Below, one piece after another: positions 11,240-21,648 of a stretch of DNA of 64,000 nt. The notes under the pieces are model-generated. The model did not search any database. It saw only the letters and a list, made by a program, of their open reading frames with translations, and was not told the DNA's origin. This DNA is from Nephrocerus scutellatus (taxonomy: Eukaryota; Arthropoda; Insecta; Diptera; Pipunculidae), in contig OX352761.1 in the NCBI GenBank assembly GCA_947095585.1, positions 136,306,277 through 136,370,276 on the forward strand, written 5' to 3'. Numbering within the stretch: the first letter of the stretch is position 1; each line of letters begins with the position of its first letter. Position numbers and translations under genes: made by a program.

Positions 11240-12200
11240 ACGAAATAGACTTGGTATGACATATTGCTAAATAAATTTTATAATGCTGGTTTGAGAAGAA
11301 GAATATTTGTCTGGCTACAATCGTATTTGAAATGCAGAGAACAGAGAGTTAATATAAATGGAACATTGGGCAGACCGTGTTTTTTAAAAAATGGTGTGCC
11401 ACAGGGTTCCCTACTCGGCCCTCTTTTTTTCCTAATATATATTATTCTCTCTGTTTAATCTCAAATTGAATGGTTTCCCTACAGCTTTTGCCGATGATAT
11501 AGCTTTCACTTACCAATTACAGACTATATTTGAATGCATTGCCGATATTGAAGAAGATCTTGAAATCTTAAGGCTGTTGTTTGCTGCTCATAAAATGATT
11601 ATTAGCGAGAAAACTAAACTAATGTCGTTTTTAATATCTAGAAATAGGCTTTAATAATTTTAATCTTTATTTTCATGGTCACAACTGCAAAAAGCTTACC
11701 CGTTCATAAATGTAATTTTACATGTAACACACAATGCTCGTATAGTTGTTTTAAAATTGAGTCAGATGAAGTATCTAGGTGTCTTAATTGATTATAATCT
11801 TAACTGAAAAGACCATATCCGTTCGATTAAACTGCATTTGTTGTCGGTGACTCGTAAAATGTACCTCATCAAGCCTTTTTGCTCTAAAAAAGTACTGACC
11901 TTAATCTATTACGGCTTAGTATATCAAATATAATAAGCTGTGGTGGTTCGTATAGAAATACTTTTGGACCTCTGTTTATAGCGCAGAAGCATTATCAGTA
12001 ATAAAAATCGCTCTGCCGAAAGTTGACCCTTATTCAAGCAATTGCGAATTCTACCAATTAGGCATCTGTATGTATAAGTATTGAGACAGTTTTTTAAAGT
12101 AAGTAGGAACTAGCAAATTTATAGTCTGCTTATGCTTATCAATATGTATCTTGTCAATGTACCAATCGCACATGAAACTCATTTTTCGCATTATTTACAA
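11240..12200 (+). pseudogene. LINE reverse-transcriptase relic (palm and thumb)
   Basis: Motifs in order: Trp-Leu-Gln-Ser-Tyr-Leu-Lys-Cys-Arg-Glu-Gln-Arg, Asn-Gly-Val-Pro-Gln-Gly-Ser-Leu-Leu-Gly-Pro-Leu-Phe-Phe-Leu-Ile-Tyr (RT block 4) near 11390-11440, Ala-Phe-Ala-Asp-Asp-Ile-Ala near 11486 (catalytic FADD), and Met-Lys-Tyr-Leu-Gly-Val-Leu-Ile-Asp-Tyr near 11765. Frameshifts separate blocks 4 and 5, and several stops follow 11650. The clade is uncertain, probably jockey- or CR1-like. It is not functional. Confidence 0.85.
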
Positions 12201-13934
12201 TTACAGCTCCAAATTTTTTTAATAAATAACCACTATACTATATACACTATATATAGGTGTATCCGTTAAGGTGGCAAATACCAAATACTTAAAGGGATGA
12301 TCCTTGGTTAATTTGGTGAAAAAAATCGTATGGGAGGGGGGTCTATTTTAACCCCATGCGTAACGTTTTAATGCGAAGAGATGTACTTTGGACCTGTAAC
12401 TCTTGAACATTTCTAGCTACAAGGTCACTTTTGGTCTTTTTTGGAAAAGAATTAAATTTCTGTGTACATTTTTTTAAATTCTTAAAACCATTACCGATAT
12501 AAACGTCGTCAAAGTAAGAAAAATGAATTAGAATGAATCGTATGTTGATAAATGGTTTATCTAATGTTAGCAATTATGTATGTATGTATGTAACATCCTA
12601 TTTTCATAAGTACTGCTGCGTAAATGGTCTTGTGGATGAAGCTCTTGTGTTAATTGAATCTTAAATGGGAGCAAAGTCAAATCTTTGTGCACAATTTTGG
12701 CCAAAGTTGTACTACGTTAACCAAGTTCCTGAGCACGGTGTCGAATAAACATATAGAATTGACATATAGATATTATTCAAAATACACTTTTGTCTGCATA
12801 AATTTTACCAGCAAGACCGTAAGACCAAGACCAAGATCAACCTGCAAAACCAAAACCAAGCCCAAGACCGCGATGCAATGGTATTGTACCAACATAAAAA
12901 TCCTGATTTCAGCTCAAAAGGAATTCCAACCGCCACGTAACCCCTACGCCTTACAACAAGCAAATGAAAATCTATTGATGTCTAAATCATAGCATCAGAT
13001 GAAAAAACAAATTGTTCACCAGAAAGCTTTTATGTTCGCGCAATCTCTCTCTTATATTTTCAATTCGCCGAAAAAGCTTCTATTATCTCGAACGTTAATT
13101 CAACTCAATGCAAACTTTTAAAAGTTTTCTTTTTGTTTATGACGTTGGGAGCTACTGAATTGCATTTCTACTCAAAGTAGTTGCATCCTAATGAGTAAGT
13201 ATTGGTATTGAGTACAAATTTACAAGCACTTTGATACTCAATCTCATAAATTGTAATGAAATTATTTCTTTGTACTTTTTGCCTTTTTCGATAAGCCAAT
13301 GGATTCCAATTTTAATCGACCGGTAAACCACAAGTGGCTCTATTTAACCACCTACGTTACGTTAAGCTGTTTAAAAAAATACCATACATAAATAATACTC
13401 TACTTTTGCTGGTCTGTGGTTGAGGTTTATAAATATTCATTTGTTTTCTTTGTAATTCAATTCGAACGAACAAAAAGCCGGATGTACTTTTTGACAAACA
13501 AAAATGTACAATGCATCCGATTGGTCGTTTGTTTATGAAGTGATTTCCGTTTACTCATGTTAAGGTTTAAGAAAGGATACCCGTTCACCCGTTGTTCGCT
13601 ATTGTGTACAACAAGGCGGAAACATGATGACTCTCCAAACTAAGAGCCCAATTTCAAATTCGTTAATATCCTTTAACTGTTATGCAGTCATCATCAGATA
13701 CGTATTCCCTATTAACATACACTGCGGATCACTAGATTAGCAGATAAAATTGATAGATTGCCAGTAATATATATACCATGAAAGAAAAAACAAGCGCATA
13801 GCACTCGTTATTCCTAGACAGGCAATTCTTTATAGCTTCTGAAGCTTAATTACGTTGTTGGTTCAAGAACTTTCGGCCACCATATGATAATTGGTCTCAC
13901 CATCATGATATACATCCAATGTATCATTTTAGGA
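12201..13934. other. No gene seen; short AAGACC-rich repeat inside
   Basis: 12815-12880 carries an AAGACC/AAAACC-rich stretch (CCTGCAAAACCAAAACCAAG), also found in the opposite orientation near 58700-58735. The rest is AT-rich with unremarkable short ORFs and no recognisable domain. Confidence 0.45.
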
Positions 13935-14445
13935 TTAAGACTCCAAGTTATTCCGTAGAGGCGTCTACAGGCGAGTAATGACAGACTTGATATAAGAATT
14001 CCAGTTTAGTCGTTTATCAAGGATAACTTCACTGGAATACTCTAATATAGTGCCTTTTATGATGATAGGTCCCATTCGTTTCGTGAAAGGCACTAGAACG
14101 GTTTTGCAAGGATTGTTGGAGAGTCCTTCTCTACTGCACCATTCTGAGGCGTGAAGTAACGCACATTGCATTACATCTGTTATGGTCGTGCTGTGCTTAC
14201 CACTAATTATGATCGCAAAATCATCAGCATAACCAATGGCGATGTATCCTATGCAGATCGGCTAGAAGTTTATCTAGCACTAGTGACCATAGAAGGGAAA
14301 GAGGACGACTCCTTGCGGGCAGCCCATATCTGCATTCACCGACACAGACACTCCCCCTAATTTTGCCTTCTCTGACAATGTCAAACAATTTTTTTAACCC
14401 ATTCTTTGAAAAAAAAAATGAGCCAACCAGTCCAGCCGTCCTCAA
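13935..14445 (-). pseudogene. LINE reverse-transcriptase relic (R1/LOA-like)
   Basis: The minus strand encodes Pro-Leu-Ser-Leu-Leu-Trp-Ser-Leu-Val-Leu-Asp-Lys-Leu-Leu-Ala-Asp-Leu, then, across frameshifts around the lost active-site block, Ser-Glu-Trp-Cys-Ser-Arg-Glu-Gly-Leu-Ser-x-Asn-Pro-Cys-Lys-Thr, then Val-Ile-Leu-Asp-Lys-Arg-Leu-Asn-Trp-Asn. This is the block 4 to block 7 order of RTs that have a Val-Val/Leu-Asp-Glu/Lys-Leu-Leu motif. A related relic is at 32880-33720. Confidence 0.78.
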
Positions 14446-16203
14446 GTGATGCGCTTACCAAGGAACAGCATTTAATTATTATTTATATATTTATTATCTT
14501 TGCTAATATCTTTGATTATATTATTAATGCAGAGCTTGGCATAGCGTTCTACACTCGTGTTGAAAGACCAAAAATAGAATGTCTGAGCTTAACAGTGCAT
14601 TTAAAAGTAGGCGTGAGCGTATAATAATGAGCAACGAGTATTTCGATAGAATTGGTGGAGATGCGGAATGCAACTGACTATGTAATTCATTGGATTACCG
14701 CTGAAGTTTCCAGCAACAATTATAAAACAGTGACAAAACAAAGCCAGGACAGCAGTGCAGACTACGAGCATATGTTGGAAGGATGCCAAAGGCTTGAGTT
14801 GTTTCATTACAAACAACTTTAATGATACCTATACCTAATCAGTATATGTGTTAATAAGCAAACATGAATTTTGTGACCTCTTCTACCCCTATCACCTACT
14901 ATCTTATCGATTTTCATAAAAATTACCATTCGATGGTAAAATATTAAAAGATAATGAAAAATGAATGCAATTTATTTGTACATTCTAATTGCTCAGAGCT
15001 GCTGAAAGGGTTACTTTTATTGGCCAATCCAACCTAAAGTAACAATGAAGGTTTTATATTTATATGTTTGCCAGCATCAGAGAAACTGATTATTTTTTCA
15101 GGATTACAAATACTCACAAAGCCGTCATAGCACTCTCTCATGGAGCACGTACTATAAAAATCATAAAACTTGAATATCGGTCAAAGCTACATTCTATTAT
15201 ATCATTATTTGGAATCAAACGACATAAATAATCAACGACTGGGCACATTTTTGACTTTATAGAACAGAAAACTTTATACCGCTTTAGATAAAAAAATGAT
15301 TTCTATTAATAATCAATAAAAAAGACAAATTTTCCAAAGCAACAAAAAAATCTGCTCATAATAACTCTTCAATAACCGCAATATGTTTAGTGAAGATATG
15401 TATGTGTAAGGCGGTGCAAGCCTACTTTCTATGTCTGACCTTTGGCTGGCCCTAAATCCTAAGAGAGAATAGTGGCACTAAATAGTTGCACAACCCACAC
15501 CAGTGCACCACAGAATTCAGAATGAAATATAGCCAATGCAAAGCTAATAAAATACACGAAAAATCGAAGTACATGACCAACCACACCCACACTTCAGAAA
15601 ACTACAAAAAAATTCAGTACAGAATTTCATGACTATTAATGTTCACCTCTAGGCTAGTCAAGTGTGAGACTTTATATTGCCAGCCAACTGGCTCATTTTA
15701 TAGACTGCAACAGCAACTAAAGCTCCGACATTTCCTACAGGGTGTCTAGAAAAAAACAACTGTGATCGCATAGAAAAGTGCTATTTTATTGAAATGTGTG
15801 TAACTATGAAAGAATCGCCTTGATGTCAGGACCTAGATTTAGAGCCAAGAGTCTGATGATGATGAAGGAAATGATTTTAGTGGAAGAATCTGTGGAATGG
15901 AATACGTAATTTTGACTCTTGTTTGCCGACTTTGTAATAGTCATTAATATTATTTTTCACACGCCAATAGACGAAAGTCACTGTTTCATACACTATAACC
16001 TAGCCGAAAGTAGCCGTTATACACACTAGTGAGCTAACATATTAAATACTTTTCTTATTTACTGCAGTCACAGCGAACACACATTCCCAGAGTAATTTTG
16101 CATTGCGCATAACCGGTTTAGCAGGAAAACCGATTTAGTTCGTGTGCAAAATAGCGTACATTACTCGCACTTTCCTCGCTCGTTATGTAATATACTATAC
16201 TTG
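14446..16203. other. Gene-free AT-rich stretch
   Basis: I read both strands and saw no domain, tRNA gene or clear repeat. Short ORFs look random. Confidence 0.4.
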
Positions 16204-16285
16204 TGGGCGCCGGGGCTCAGTGGATAAGAGCATGGACTTCTCAGCAGGGGGTTCGTGGTTTGATTACCAGTAACACCAAAAATCT
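16204..16285 (+). mobile_element. SINE head fragment (copy 2)
   Basis: It begins GGGCGCCGGGGCTCAGTGG and continues with CAGCAGGGGGTTCGTGGTT and AGTAACACCAAAAA, matching the first 80 bp of the copies at 9531 and 17433. It breaks off before the CTCTCGCGAATGGG block. The B box is damaged (GTTTGATTACC). It is a truncated, inactive copy. Confidence 0.75.
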
Positions 16286-16426
16286 TGATATACCAGAAAA
16301 TATATACGTAAAGGTAAATAAAGCGACGCTTTTACCAAAAATTGAGGATTTAGACAGAATTGTGTTGTATCATCACTACTCTTACAGAACTCTCACAATA
16401 AAAAAACTTAAAAAAAAACGATTCCA

Positions 16427-16980
16427 TGACATTTTCTAGAAAAACATTTGCTAGAAAAACATTTTCTCGAAAAACATTTGCTCGAAAACATTTTCTCGAA
16501 AAACATTTGCTCGAACGTAATTTTTTGGTAAAATAAATAACCGAAAAATTTAAAAAAAAAAACTCACGTTTCGCCAACAAAAATTACTCGCGATAGTTTT
16601 TAGAAGGATGAAAACATAGACTATTTAGTTTTCGAGAAAATGTTTTTCTAGCAAATGTCGTTTTATACATTTTCTAGCAAATGTTCTTCGAGCAAATGTT
16701 TTTCTAGCAAATGTTTTTCGAGCAAATGTCGTTTTATACATTTTCTAGCAAATGTTCTTCGAGCAAATGTTTTTCTAGCAAATGTTTTTCTAGCAAATGT
16801 TTTTCTAGCAAATGTTTTTCGAGCAAATGTCGTTTTATACATTTTCTAGCAAATGTTCTTCGAGCAAATGTTTTTCTAGCAAATGTTTTTCTAGCAAATG
16901 TTTTTCGAGCAAATGTTTTTCTAGCAAATGTTTTTCTAGCAAATGTTTTTCGAGCAAATGTTTTTCGAGTAAGTGTCTGG
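16427..16980. repeat. Foldback-type repeat: inverted arms of 15-bp tandem units
   Basis: The right arm (about 16627-16978) consists of 15-bp units AAATGTTTTTCTAGC or AAATGTTTTTCGAGC. A longer variant unit with GTCGTTTTATACATTTTC recurs at about 16657, 16728 and 16829. The left arm (about 16433-16516) is built from the reverse complement (ATTTGCTAGAAAAAC, ATTTTCTCGAAAAAC). The arms are separated by about 100 bp and could form a long imperfect hairpin. All six frames are open because the unit is a multiple of three. Arms made of tandem subrepeats recall FB-type foldback transposons. Confidence 0.85.
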
Positions 16981-16986
16981 GTACCA

Positions 16987-17388
16987 AAAAAACAACCCAT
17001 AAAAATTAAAATTTTTCATTTAAATTCTCCAATAGCCAAACGTAAACTGAATTCCACTATAAATGCTGAAAAATAAAAACACATGCGAAGCACTGCAACC
17101 CAACAACAAAACAACCCCAATCGTAAGCAAAGCAGCGCTACTCACAGCGCAGACAGAACACAGTCATTATAGTATGACATGATCTGATGCCGCTTTATAT
17201 GGGAGACACCCGACCCCGTGGCTCGATTACTCTTAAATTTTTATAGAAAGTGTTGTCATGGGAAATACACAACATGTGTGCAAAGTTTGAATCTGTGAAA
17301 GTTCGGAAGTGGGTTAAAAATTTATCACAAGATCTGACCAGCCGGCCACCCAACCAGCCACGGGCACGCGAAGTTAATATAGAAAATT
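16987..17388 (-). repeat. TCTATATTAAC-family repeat (copy b, near full length)
   Basis: In minus orientation it runs from TTCTATATTAACTTCGCGTG through GATAAATTTTTAACCCACTT, GCACACATGTTGTGTATTTC and GACAACACTTTCTAT to a 3' part with GGGGTTGTTTTGTTGTTGGG and GCAGTGCTTCGCATGTG, ending near TTTTTATGGGTTGTTTTTTT. The same two halves occur in the same order in the copy at 31815-32171. I identify no coding sequence. Confidence 0.82.
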
Positions 17389-17432
17389 AAAAAAAAGATG
17401 TAAGCTTTTTAAAACTTTTATACTAATACACC

Positions 17433-17745
17433 GTGGTCGCCGTGGCTCAGTGGTAATGCACATTGCTGCTGCGCAGGAGGTTCAGGTTCGAATCCCAGCA
17501 ACACCAAAAGTATGTTTCACGGTGTGTTCCACCTCTCGCGAATGGGTGACAAACGTTCCGAGAGTAATAAAATAAACCTTGTCACGGAAAGCTTCTCAAT
17601 TCCGCCGTTCGGATCCGGCCTTAAATTGTAGGTAGGTCCCTTCCATTTGTGTCCAAAAAAAATTAACATGTGCAGCATAAATGGTCGCGAGAAGTTAGGC
17701 TTTGGACCGCAATGGTGGTCGGGTCTGTCACGCCAAATATTATTA
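17433..17745 (+). mobile_element. tRNA-derived SINE with target-site duplication (copy 3)
   Basis: Best copy of the family. The A box is TGGCTCAGTGG at 17443-17453 and the B box GGTTCGAATCC at 17485-17495, a Pol III internal promoter arrangement. Non-tRNA body blocks match copy 1, and the end is an (ATT)n tail. The flanks TTATACTAATACACC at 17418-17432 and 17746-17760 are identical over 15 bp, partly overlapping the tail, which is the signature of target-primed insertion. Such elements depend on a partner LINE. Confidence 0.93.
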
Positions 17746-17760
17746 TTATACTAATACACC

Positions 17761-18438
17761 ACCGCACATCAAAAAACTGTAGCCTATATATAGCCTCCGA
17801 ATCAAAAAAACAACCATGATCCATGATTTATATTAATTTTCCTAGGTAACAAAATGTAGTTCACAATATGCATATAAATCGATCTAATTAAGAATGAAAT
17901 ATGCACTGCGTCCGAGAAATAAACGTCCAATATGAAAAGAAGTGCGATTTTAGAGAAATTAATAAATTGCGAAGAACGTATGGTTTTTTTTGTGAAAATT
18001 TATCGAATCGCCGTTCATCTGAAAGTTTAAATGTGACTCAATAAATGGCCGTTGGTGTACAATTTGAAAAATGATTAGTAGGAAGAAATGTTTAGGAATT
18101 CCAAAGCGACGATTGTGGTCACTTTCCAAAGTCTTAACGTCGATACAAAACTTATTTAGGCATCAGGAACAATCGTGTACGAACATAAGAAAAAGTAGTT
18201 TCGGCCTAAGGAGGCCGGTGTTTGGTCGGTCGCGAGTTCCTTAACTAGTCCAGAAGCCTACTTTAGTACAATGCGATCTTCTCTTATGAGTCCAAATTTA
18301 AGTTACAATTCGGAGAAGGAAGAATTCTCGTGCGAATAAACCAGCGGTGAATGTTAACTTAGTTGGCGCGATGGTTTGGAAAAAGGCAGAATTCGCTTTA
18401 TTATTTGCACAATTGCAGGAGTATACTGTATACCCAAA
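17761..18438. other. No gene seen
   Basis: AT-rich intergenic sequence with no recognisable coding or repeat content on either strand. Confidence 0.4.
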
Positions 18439-18691
18439 GAGCGTGGCTACACAGGTGTGGGAATGAAAGTCATTCAAATGAACGTTGTGGCTACACATAA
18501 CGAAGCATTTGTGTGTTTGTGTGTATGTCCGTTACTTTGTTGTTTTTTTGCCGTATAGAACGTTGCTTGCGCCGAAAGTCATTTTTTGTAGTTGCCTTTC
18601 GGTAGAATCAATCTTTCTCTTTCCAACTCACTATAAACCTACCTGTTTCGCTGGACATGACTTTCATTCCCATGATCGTGTAGCCACGCTC
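18439..18691. mobile_element. MITE-like element with about 33-bp inverted ends
   Basis: The left end GAGCGTGGCTACACAGGTGT..GGGAATGAAAGTCAT is mirrored at the right end, whose reverse complement reads GAGCGTGGCTACACGATCAT..GGGAATGAAAGTCAT. The interior is 253 bp in total length, without a coding frame. AAA lies on each side and may be a 3-bp target duplication or chance. A second GTGGCTACAC lies inside the left end. The superfamily is not determined. Confidence 0.72.
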
Positions 18692-19107
18692 AAAGATCCT
18701 ACAAAGATAATGTTTTATGCAATATACATCCGAAACCGGAAATGTCTAATTATTTCTACTAGTTATCGCCCATTGGTCGAAACTCGACCGTCTCTCTGTA
18801 CTCTATGCGACCCTCCACATGGTTACTGATCCACCCCACCCACCATCCACCCACTCCCTCGCCCTACACCACCCATCCCCAACCACCCAACAACCTCACT
18901 CAACCCCTCCACCACTGTATTTCTGACCTATCAAAAATTTGAACGTTGAACTCATAGCAACTGCTCTAAACGCTTAAATGAACGATAATTCATAACTTTT
19001 TGTTTCCAATTATTGATAACACTAAAGCTACCAAAAAAAAGAAAATCGGTTGACAAACAGAGGAGAAAATGGTTCTTAACTCTTTTGCCTTTGCCTATTT
19101 ATATATA
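18692..19107. other. No gene; C-rich simple stretch
   Basis: 18833-18915 is a degenerate C-rich run (CCACCCACCATCCACCCACT type). No gene is seen on either strand. Confidence 0.5.
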
Positions 19108-19480
19108 GTCTATACTAATCTATACTATAAAGAGGTCATGTTAGTTTGTGTGTAGTGTAATCATCGGAACTACTGGACCGATTTCCAAAAGTCTTTCACT
19201 AATACTTAAAATGGACTTTCATATGTATATGCTATATGCTGTATGTATATTATAAATGGGCCTTTCGTGGCGACAAACTTTGTAGCTAAGTAACAAAAGT
19301 CGTCGAAAAAACGGTCGCGCGCCATAATGACTGTGCCATGTGCTGCGTTGGTTTATACGCGTTGTATATGTATATATAAATGAATGTCGGTTGGTTTGTA
19401 ATACGACACTAAAACTCAAAATCTAGACAGCCGATTGAGCTGAAACTTTCACAGAATATGCGTCTTAATAAAATCTCAAT
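19108..19480 (+). mobile_element. Helitron-like 5' end
   Basis: TCTATACTATAAAGAGGTCA near 19119 is followed by a TTTGTGTG tract, GGAACTACTGGACCGATTTC, AAAGTCTTTCAC and, later, GAGCTGAAACTTTCACAG. This order is typical of the 5' part of Helitron/Helentron elements in insects. No Rep/helicase coding and no clear 3' CTRR hairpin is visible, so it would be a non-autonomous or truncated copy. Confidence 0.55.
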
Positions 19481-19574
19481 AAACCACATAGTGTGAATAC
19501 GACCTTTGTTTATGTTTAGGGAATAGTACATCCCTCCCGTGGTAGTTATGGCAAGGCGAGGATTTATGTGTGCG

Positions 19575-19697
19575 CCTCAGGGCCCCAAATTTTAATAGAA
19601 AGAAAATCGGACTGTGTGTTAAAAATTGATCGCAAGATTCCACGACCAAACAGACAGACAGATATAGCACGGTCACGCGAAGTCAATATGGAAAGTT
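19575..19697 (-). repeat. TCTATATTAAC-family repeat (copy c, 5' part only)
   Basis: In minus orientation it shows TCCATATTGACTTCGCGTG, a CTGTCTGTCTG tract, TGGAATCTTGCGATCAATTT and AAATTTGGGGCCCTGAGG, matching the 5' third of the family. Confidence 0.65.
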
Positions 19698-20036
19698 GAA
19701 AAATTGAGGTGTGGCCACAAGAAATGGAACCGGAATCTTCAGTAAATGTATAACGAATTTTTTTTTAGATTTTTTTTTTATTTTTTCTACATTTCTTTTG
19801 TTTTTCAGAGATTTTTCATAAGTGCTATACTCTAAGATATTTTCAAAAACTAGAAAAACTGCACAAGTAAACTGCCACTTCCGGTTGGCCGATTTCCACC
19901 AAAATCAAGTGGAACATCCAAATTTATGTCAAAGGCTTAAATATGAAACTGCATCCCAATTCAGCCGAACCAAGGAAGCGCCTAATAACTTGAGGCCCTG
20001 AAAGATTTGTAAAAAGCCTACCTGGAACATCATATA
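19698..20036. other. No gene seen
   Basis: AT-rich sequence. The stretch ATCTCCGGAATC-like text is absent and no repeat copy is clear. Confidence 0.35.
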
Positions 20037-20380
20037 AATTTTGTTCAATGAGGCTGTTCCGAACAGTTCAGAACAGAAAAATATCAGGTTTTCGTGTTCA
20101 ATGAGAAAAATTTCTGTCTGAGACTGTTCCACTTTGTGTTCAATGACTCTGCTCTGGACAGCTTTTCTGCACCTACTCTTGAGGTAGAACAGATTTGTGA
20201 GAAATGTTAAAATCAGCTGATATTGCAAATTGCATGCTTTCTACTTGGCGTTGCTGGAACTTGTATCACTTAACATTCTATCGCTTGACATATGGCTGTA
20301 ATTTTCTGTTCTAACTTGATCTGACATTATTCACAAATTTGTGCTGTTCTGGTCTGCCTTTTTTCTCATTGAACAAAATT
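20037..20380. mobile_element. MITE-like element with perfect 16-bp inverted ends
   Basis: AATTTTGTTCAATGAG at 20037-20052 is the exact reverse complement of CTCATTGAACAAAATT at 20365-20380. Extra GTTCAATGA copies lie inside at about 20096 and 20140, as subterminal repeats do in hAT-like MITEs. The interior has GAACAG-type repeats and no coding potential. AT dinucleotides flank both ends, so the target duplication cannot be fixed. Confidence 0.78.
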
Positions 20381-20898
20381 ATATATCTAAATGTAAACAT
20401 ATAAACCACCATCAGAGTATAGACACACACAGAACACATCACAAAATACCGATAGTCAAAATTTAACTTACATTTTCACTAGTGATTAGGATTTTTACAT
20501 TTAAATATTGTTTAGTTGTGAAGTCCCCTATAATGCCAGCGCCAGCAACGACAATGTAGATAGAGAATTTATGTATTTGATCTCCTATTGAATTGCTTCT
20601 TATCGCTCGAAGATGTTATCAGTTGTTGTCTTCACAACCGAAAGAGTGCAATGCAGAAAACTAAATAAACCCAAACAAACCACAATCACCAATCGTTAGA
20701 AAGAAGTTGACCTGCAGTTTTGCTTAACCACATACCCAAGGTATCACAGAACTCTATCGGCAGTGATGCTAATTTGAATAAAAGCCACAAAAATTCGATA
20801 TGTAATTTAAATGTTTGATTTAATCGCGAATAAAGTAAAAAAAATGAAATATTGCTTTTTCGACTGACACTGAATGGCAAGTTGTTGCACGCAGCGCT
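20381..20898. other. Intergenic; probable 3' flank of Elp6
   Basis: On the minus strand the Elp6 stop is followed by AT-rich sequence with an ATTAAA poly(A)-signal variant near 20817-20822. No other gene is evident. Confidence 0.45.
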
Positions 20899-21648
20899 TC
20901 AAACCTTCACTCCAATCTCGCCGGGATTAAAAATCTTCACATTGCGATCGTTGACCTTGTAGAGAATTTCTTTACGAATCTCCTGTATGTCATAGTGACC
21001 ATTTGCAGTGTCACGTTCTATTGATAGCTTTCCATCGACTTCACGAAAGGCACCGCTCTTCAACTTTACCACACGAATCCGTAAGTCCCCCAGCTTTGCA
21101 ACATTATTATCAGCCACCGTGAGTAAATCGCAATTGCTCATCTTTGTGATAACGGTTAGATTTTCGTATTCCTTCTGCATCGTTTGCAGTTCATGACATA
21201 GTTTCAGCACGTCTTCCTTGCTCGCTCCCAAATTCATCAGAATCGAAAGATTATCGATTATTATTGTCACTGAAACGCGATTCTTGAGCTTCTCTGAAAA
21301 CTCCTCACGAATTTGCTTCATAATATTTTCCGTCAGTCGTTCATCATCGGTTAGCCACTTGGAGCCGATAATATTACGTGCGATTTCGTTGACCACATCA
21401 AGCGAATGGAAAGTTTTGCCAAGGAATATATTCAAGTTGTAGCCAAGTCTCATGCCTGCGTTAAAATAATGCTGATAGTTGTGCTGCAGGCAGACGAGAA
21501 GCGTTGCAGCATTCGAAATGCGTAAACGTTGCCCCAATATGCAACTGACCAGGAAGCTGCCATCGATGTTGGACTCCTCACTGATGTGTACATACGGTGG
21601 TAGTTTTTGCTCGTTTAGACCACAGGCGAAGAGAACAGATGCAGCCAT
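20899..21648 (-). CDS. Elp6: Elongator complex protein 6
   Basis: The product is 249 aa, from ATG at 21648 in a good context (CAAAAAATGG) to TGA at 20901. It resembles Elp6, which with Elp4 and Elp5 forms the RecA-like ring of the Elongator complex. Elongator modifies wobble uridines of tRNAs in the cytoplasm. Recognisable blocks are Asn-Ile-Asp-Gly-Ser-Phe-Leu-Val (residues 27-34), Leu-x-Gln-x-Tyr-x-His-Tyr-x-x-Ala-Gly, Arg-Leu-Gly-Tyr-Asn-Leu, and Ile-Ile-Ile-Asp-Asn-Leu-Ser-Ile-Leu in the middle. There is no Walker A motif, as is normal for this subunit. The length suits the family, and in Drosophila the orthologue is the gene poly. The frame stays open upstream of the ATG but without a better ATG. 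A pyrimidine tract plus AG near 21728-21735 suggests a 5'UTR intron. The coding sequence is uninterrupted. Confidence 0.87.
   Translation of the reverse strand: MAASVLFACGLNEQKLPPYVHISEESNIDGSFLVSCILGQRLRISNAATLLVCLQHNYQHYFNAGMRLGYNLNIFLGKTFHSLDVVNEIARNIIGSKWLTDDERLTENIMKQIREEFSEKLKNRVSVTIIIDNLSILMNLGASKEDVLKLCHELQTMQKEYENLTVITKMSNCDLLTVADNNVAKLGDLRIRVVKLKSGAFREVDGKLSIERDTANGHYDIQEIRKEILYKVNDRNVKIFNPGEIGVKV

Noticed and set aside
16655..17076. Overlapping open frames up to 121 codons with Phe-Ser-Ser-Lys-Cys and Ala-Arg-Lys-Thr-Phe repeats
   Set aside because: The 15-bp repeat unit is a multiple of three without stops, so every frame is open on both strands. There is no start context or codon signature.
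9531..17495. Regions with tRNA A and B boxes that could be called tRNA genes
   Set aside because: The anticodon and acceptor stems do not form, and each is continued by the same non-tRNA body and an (ATT)n tail. They are SINE heads.
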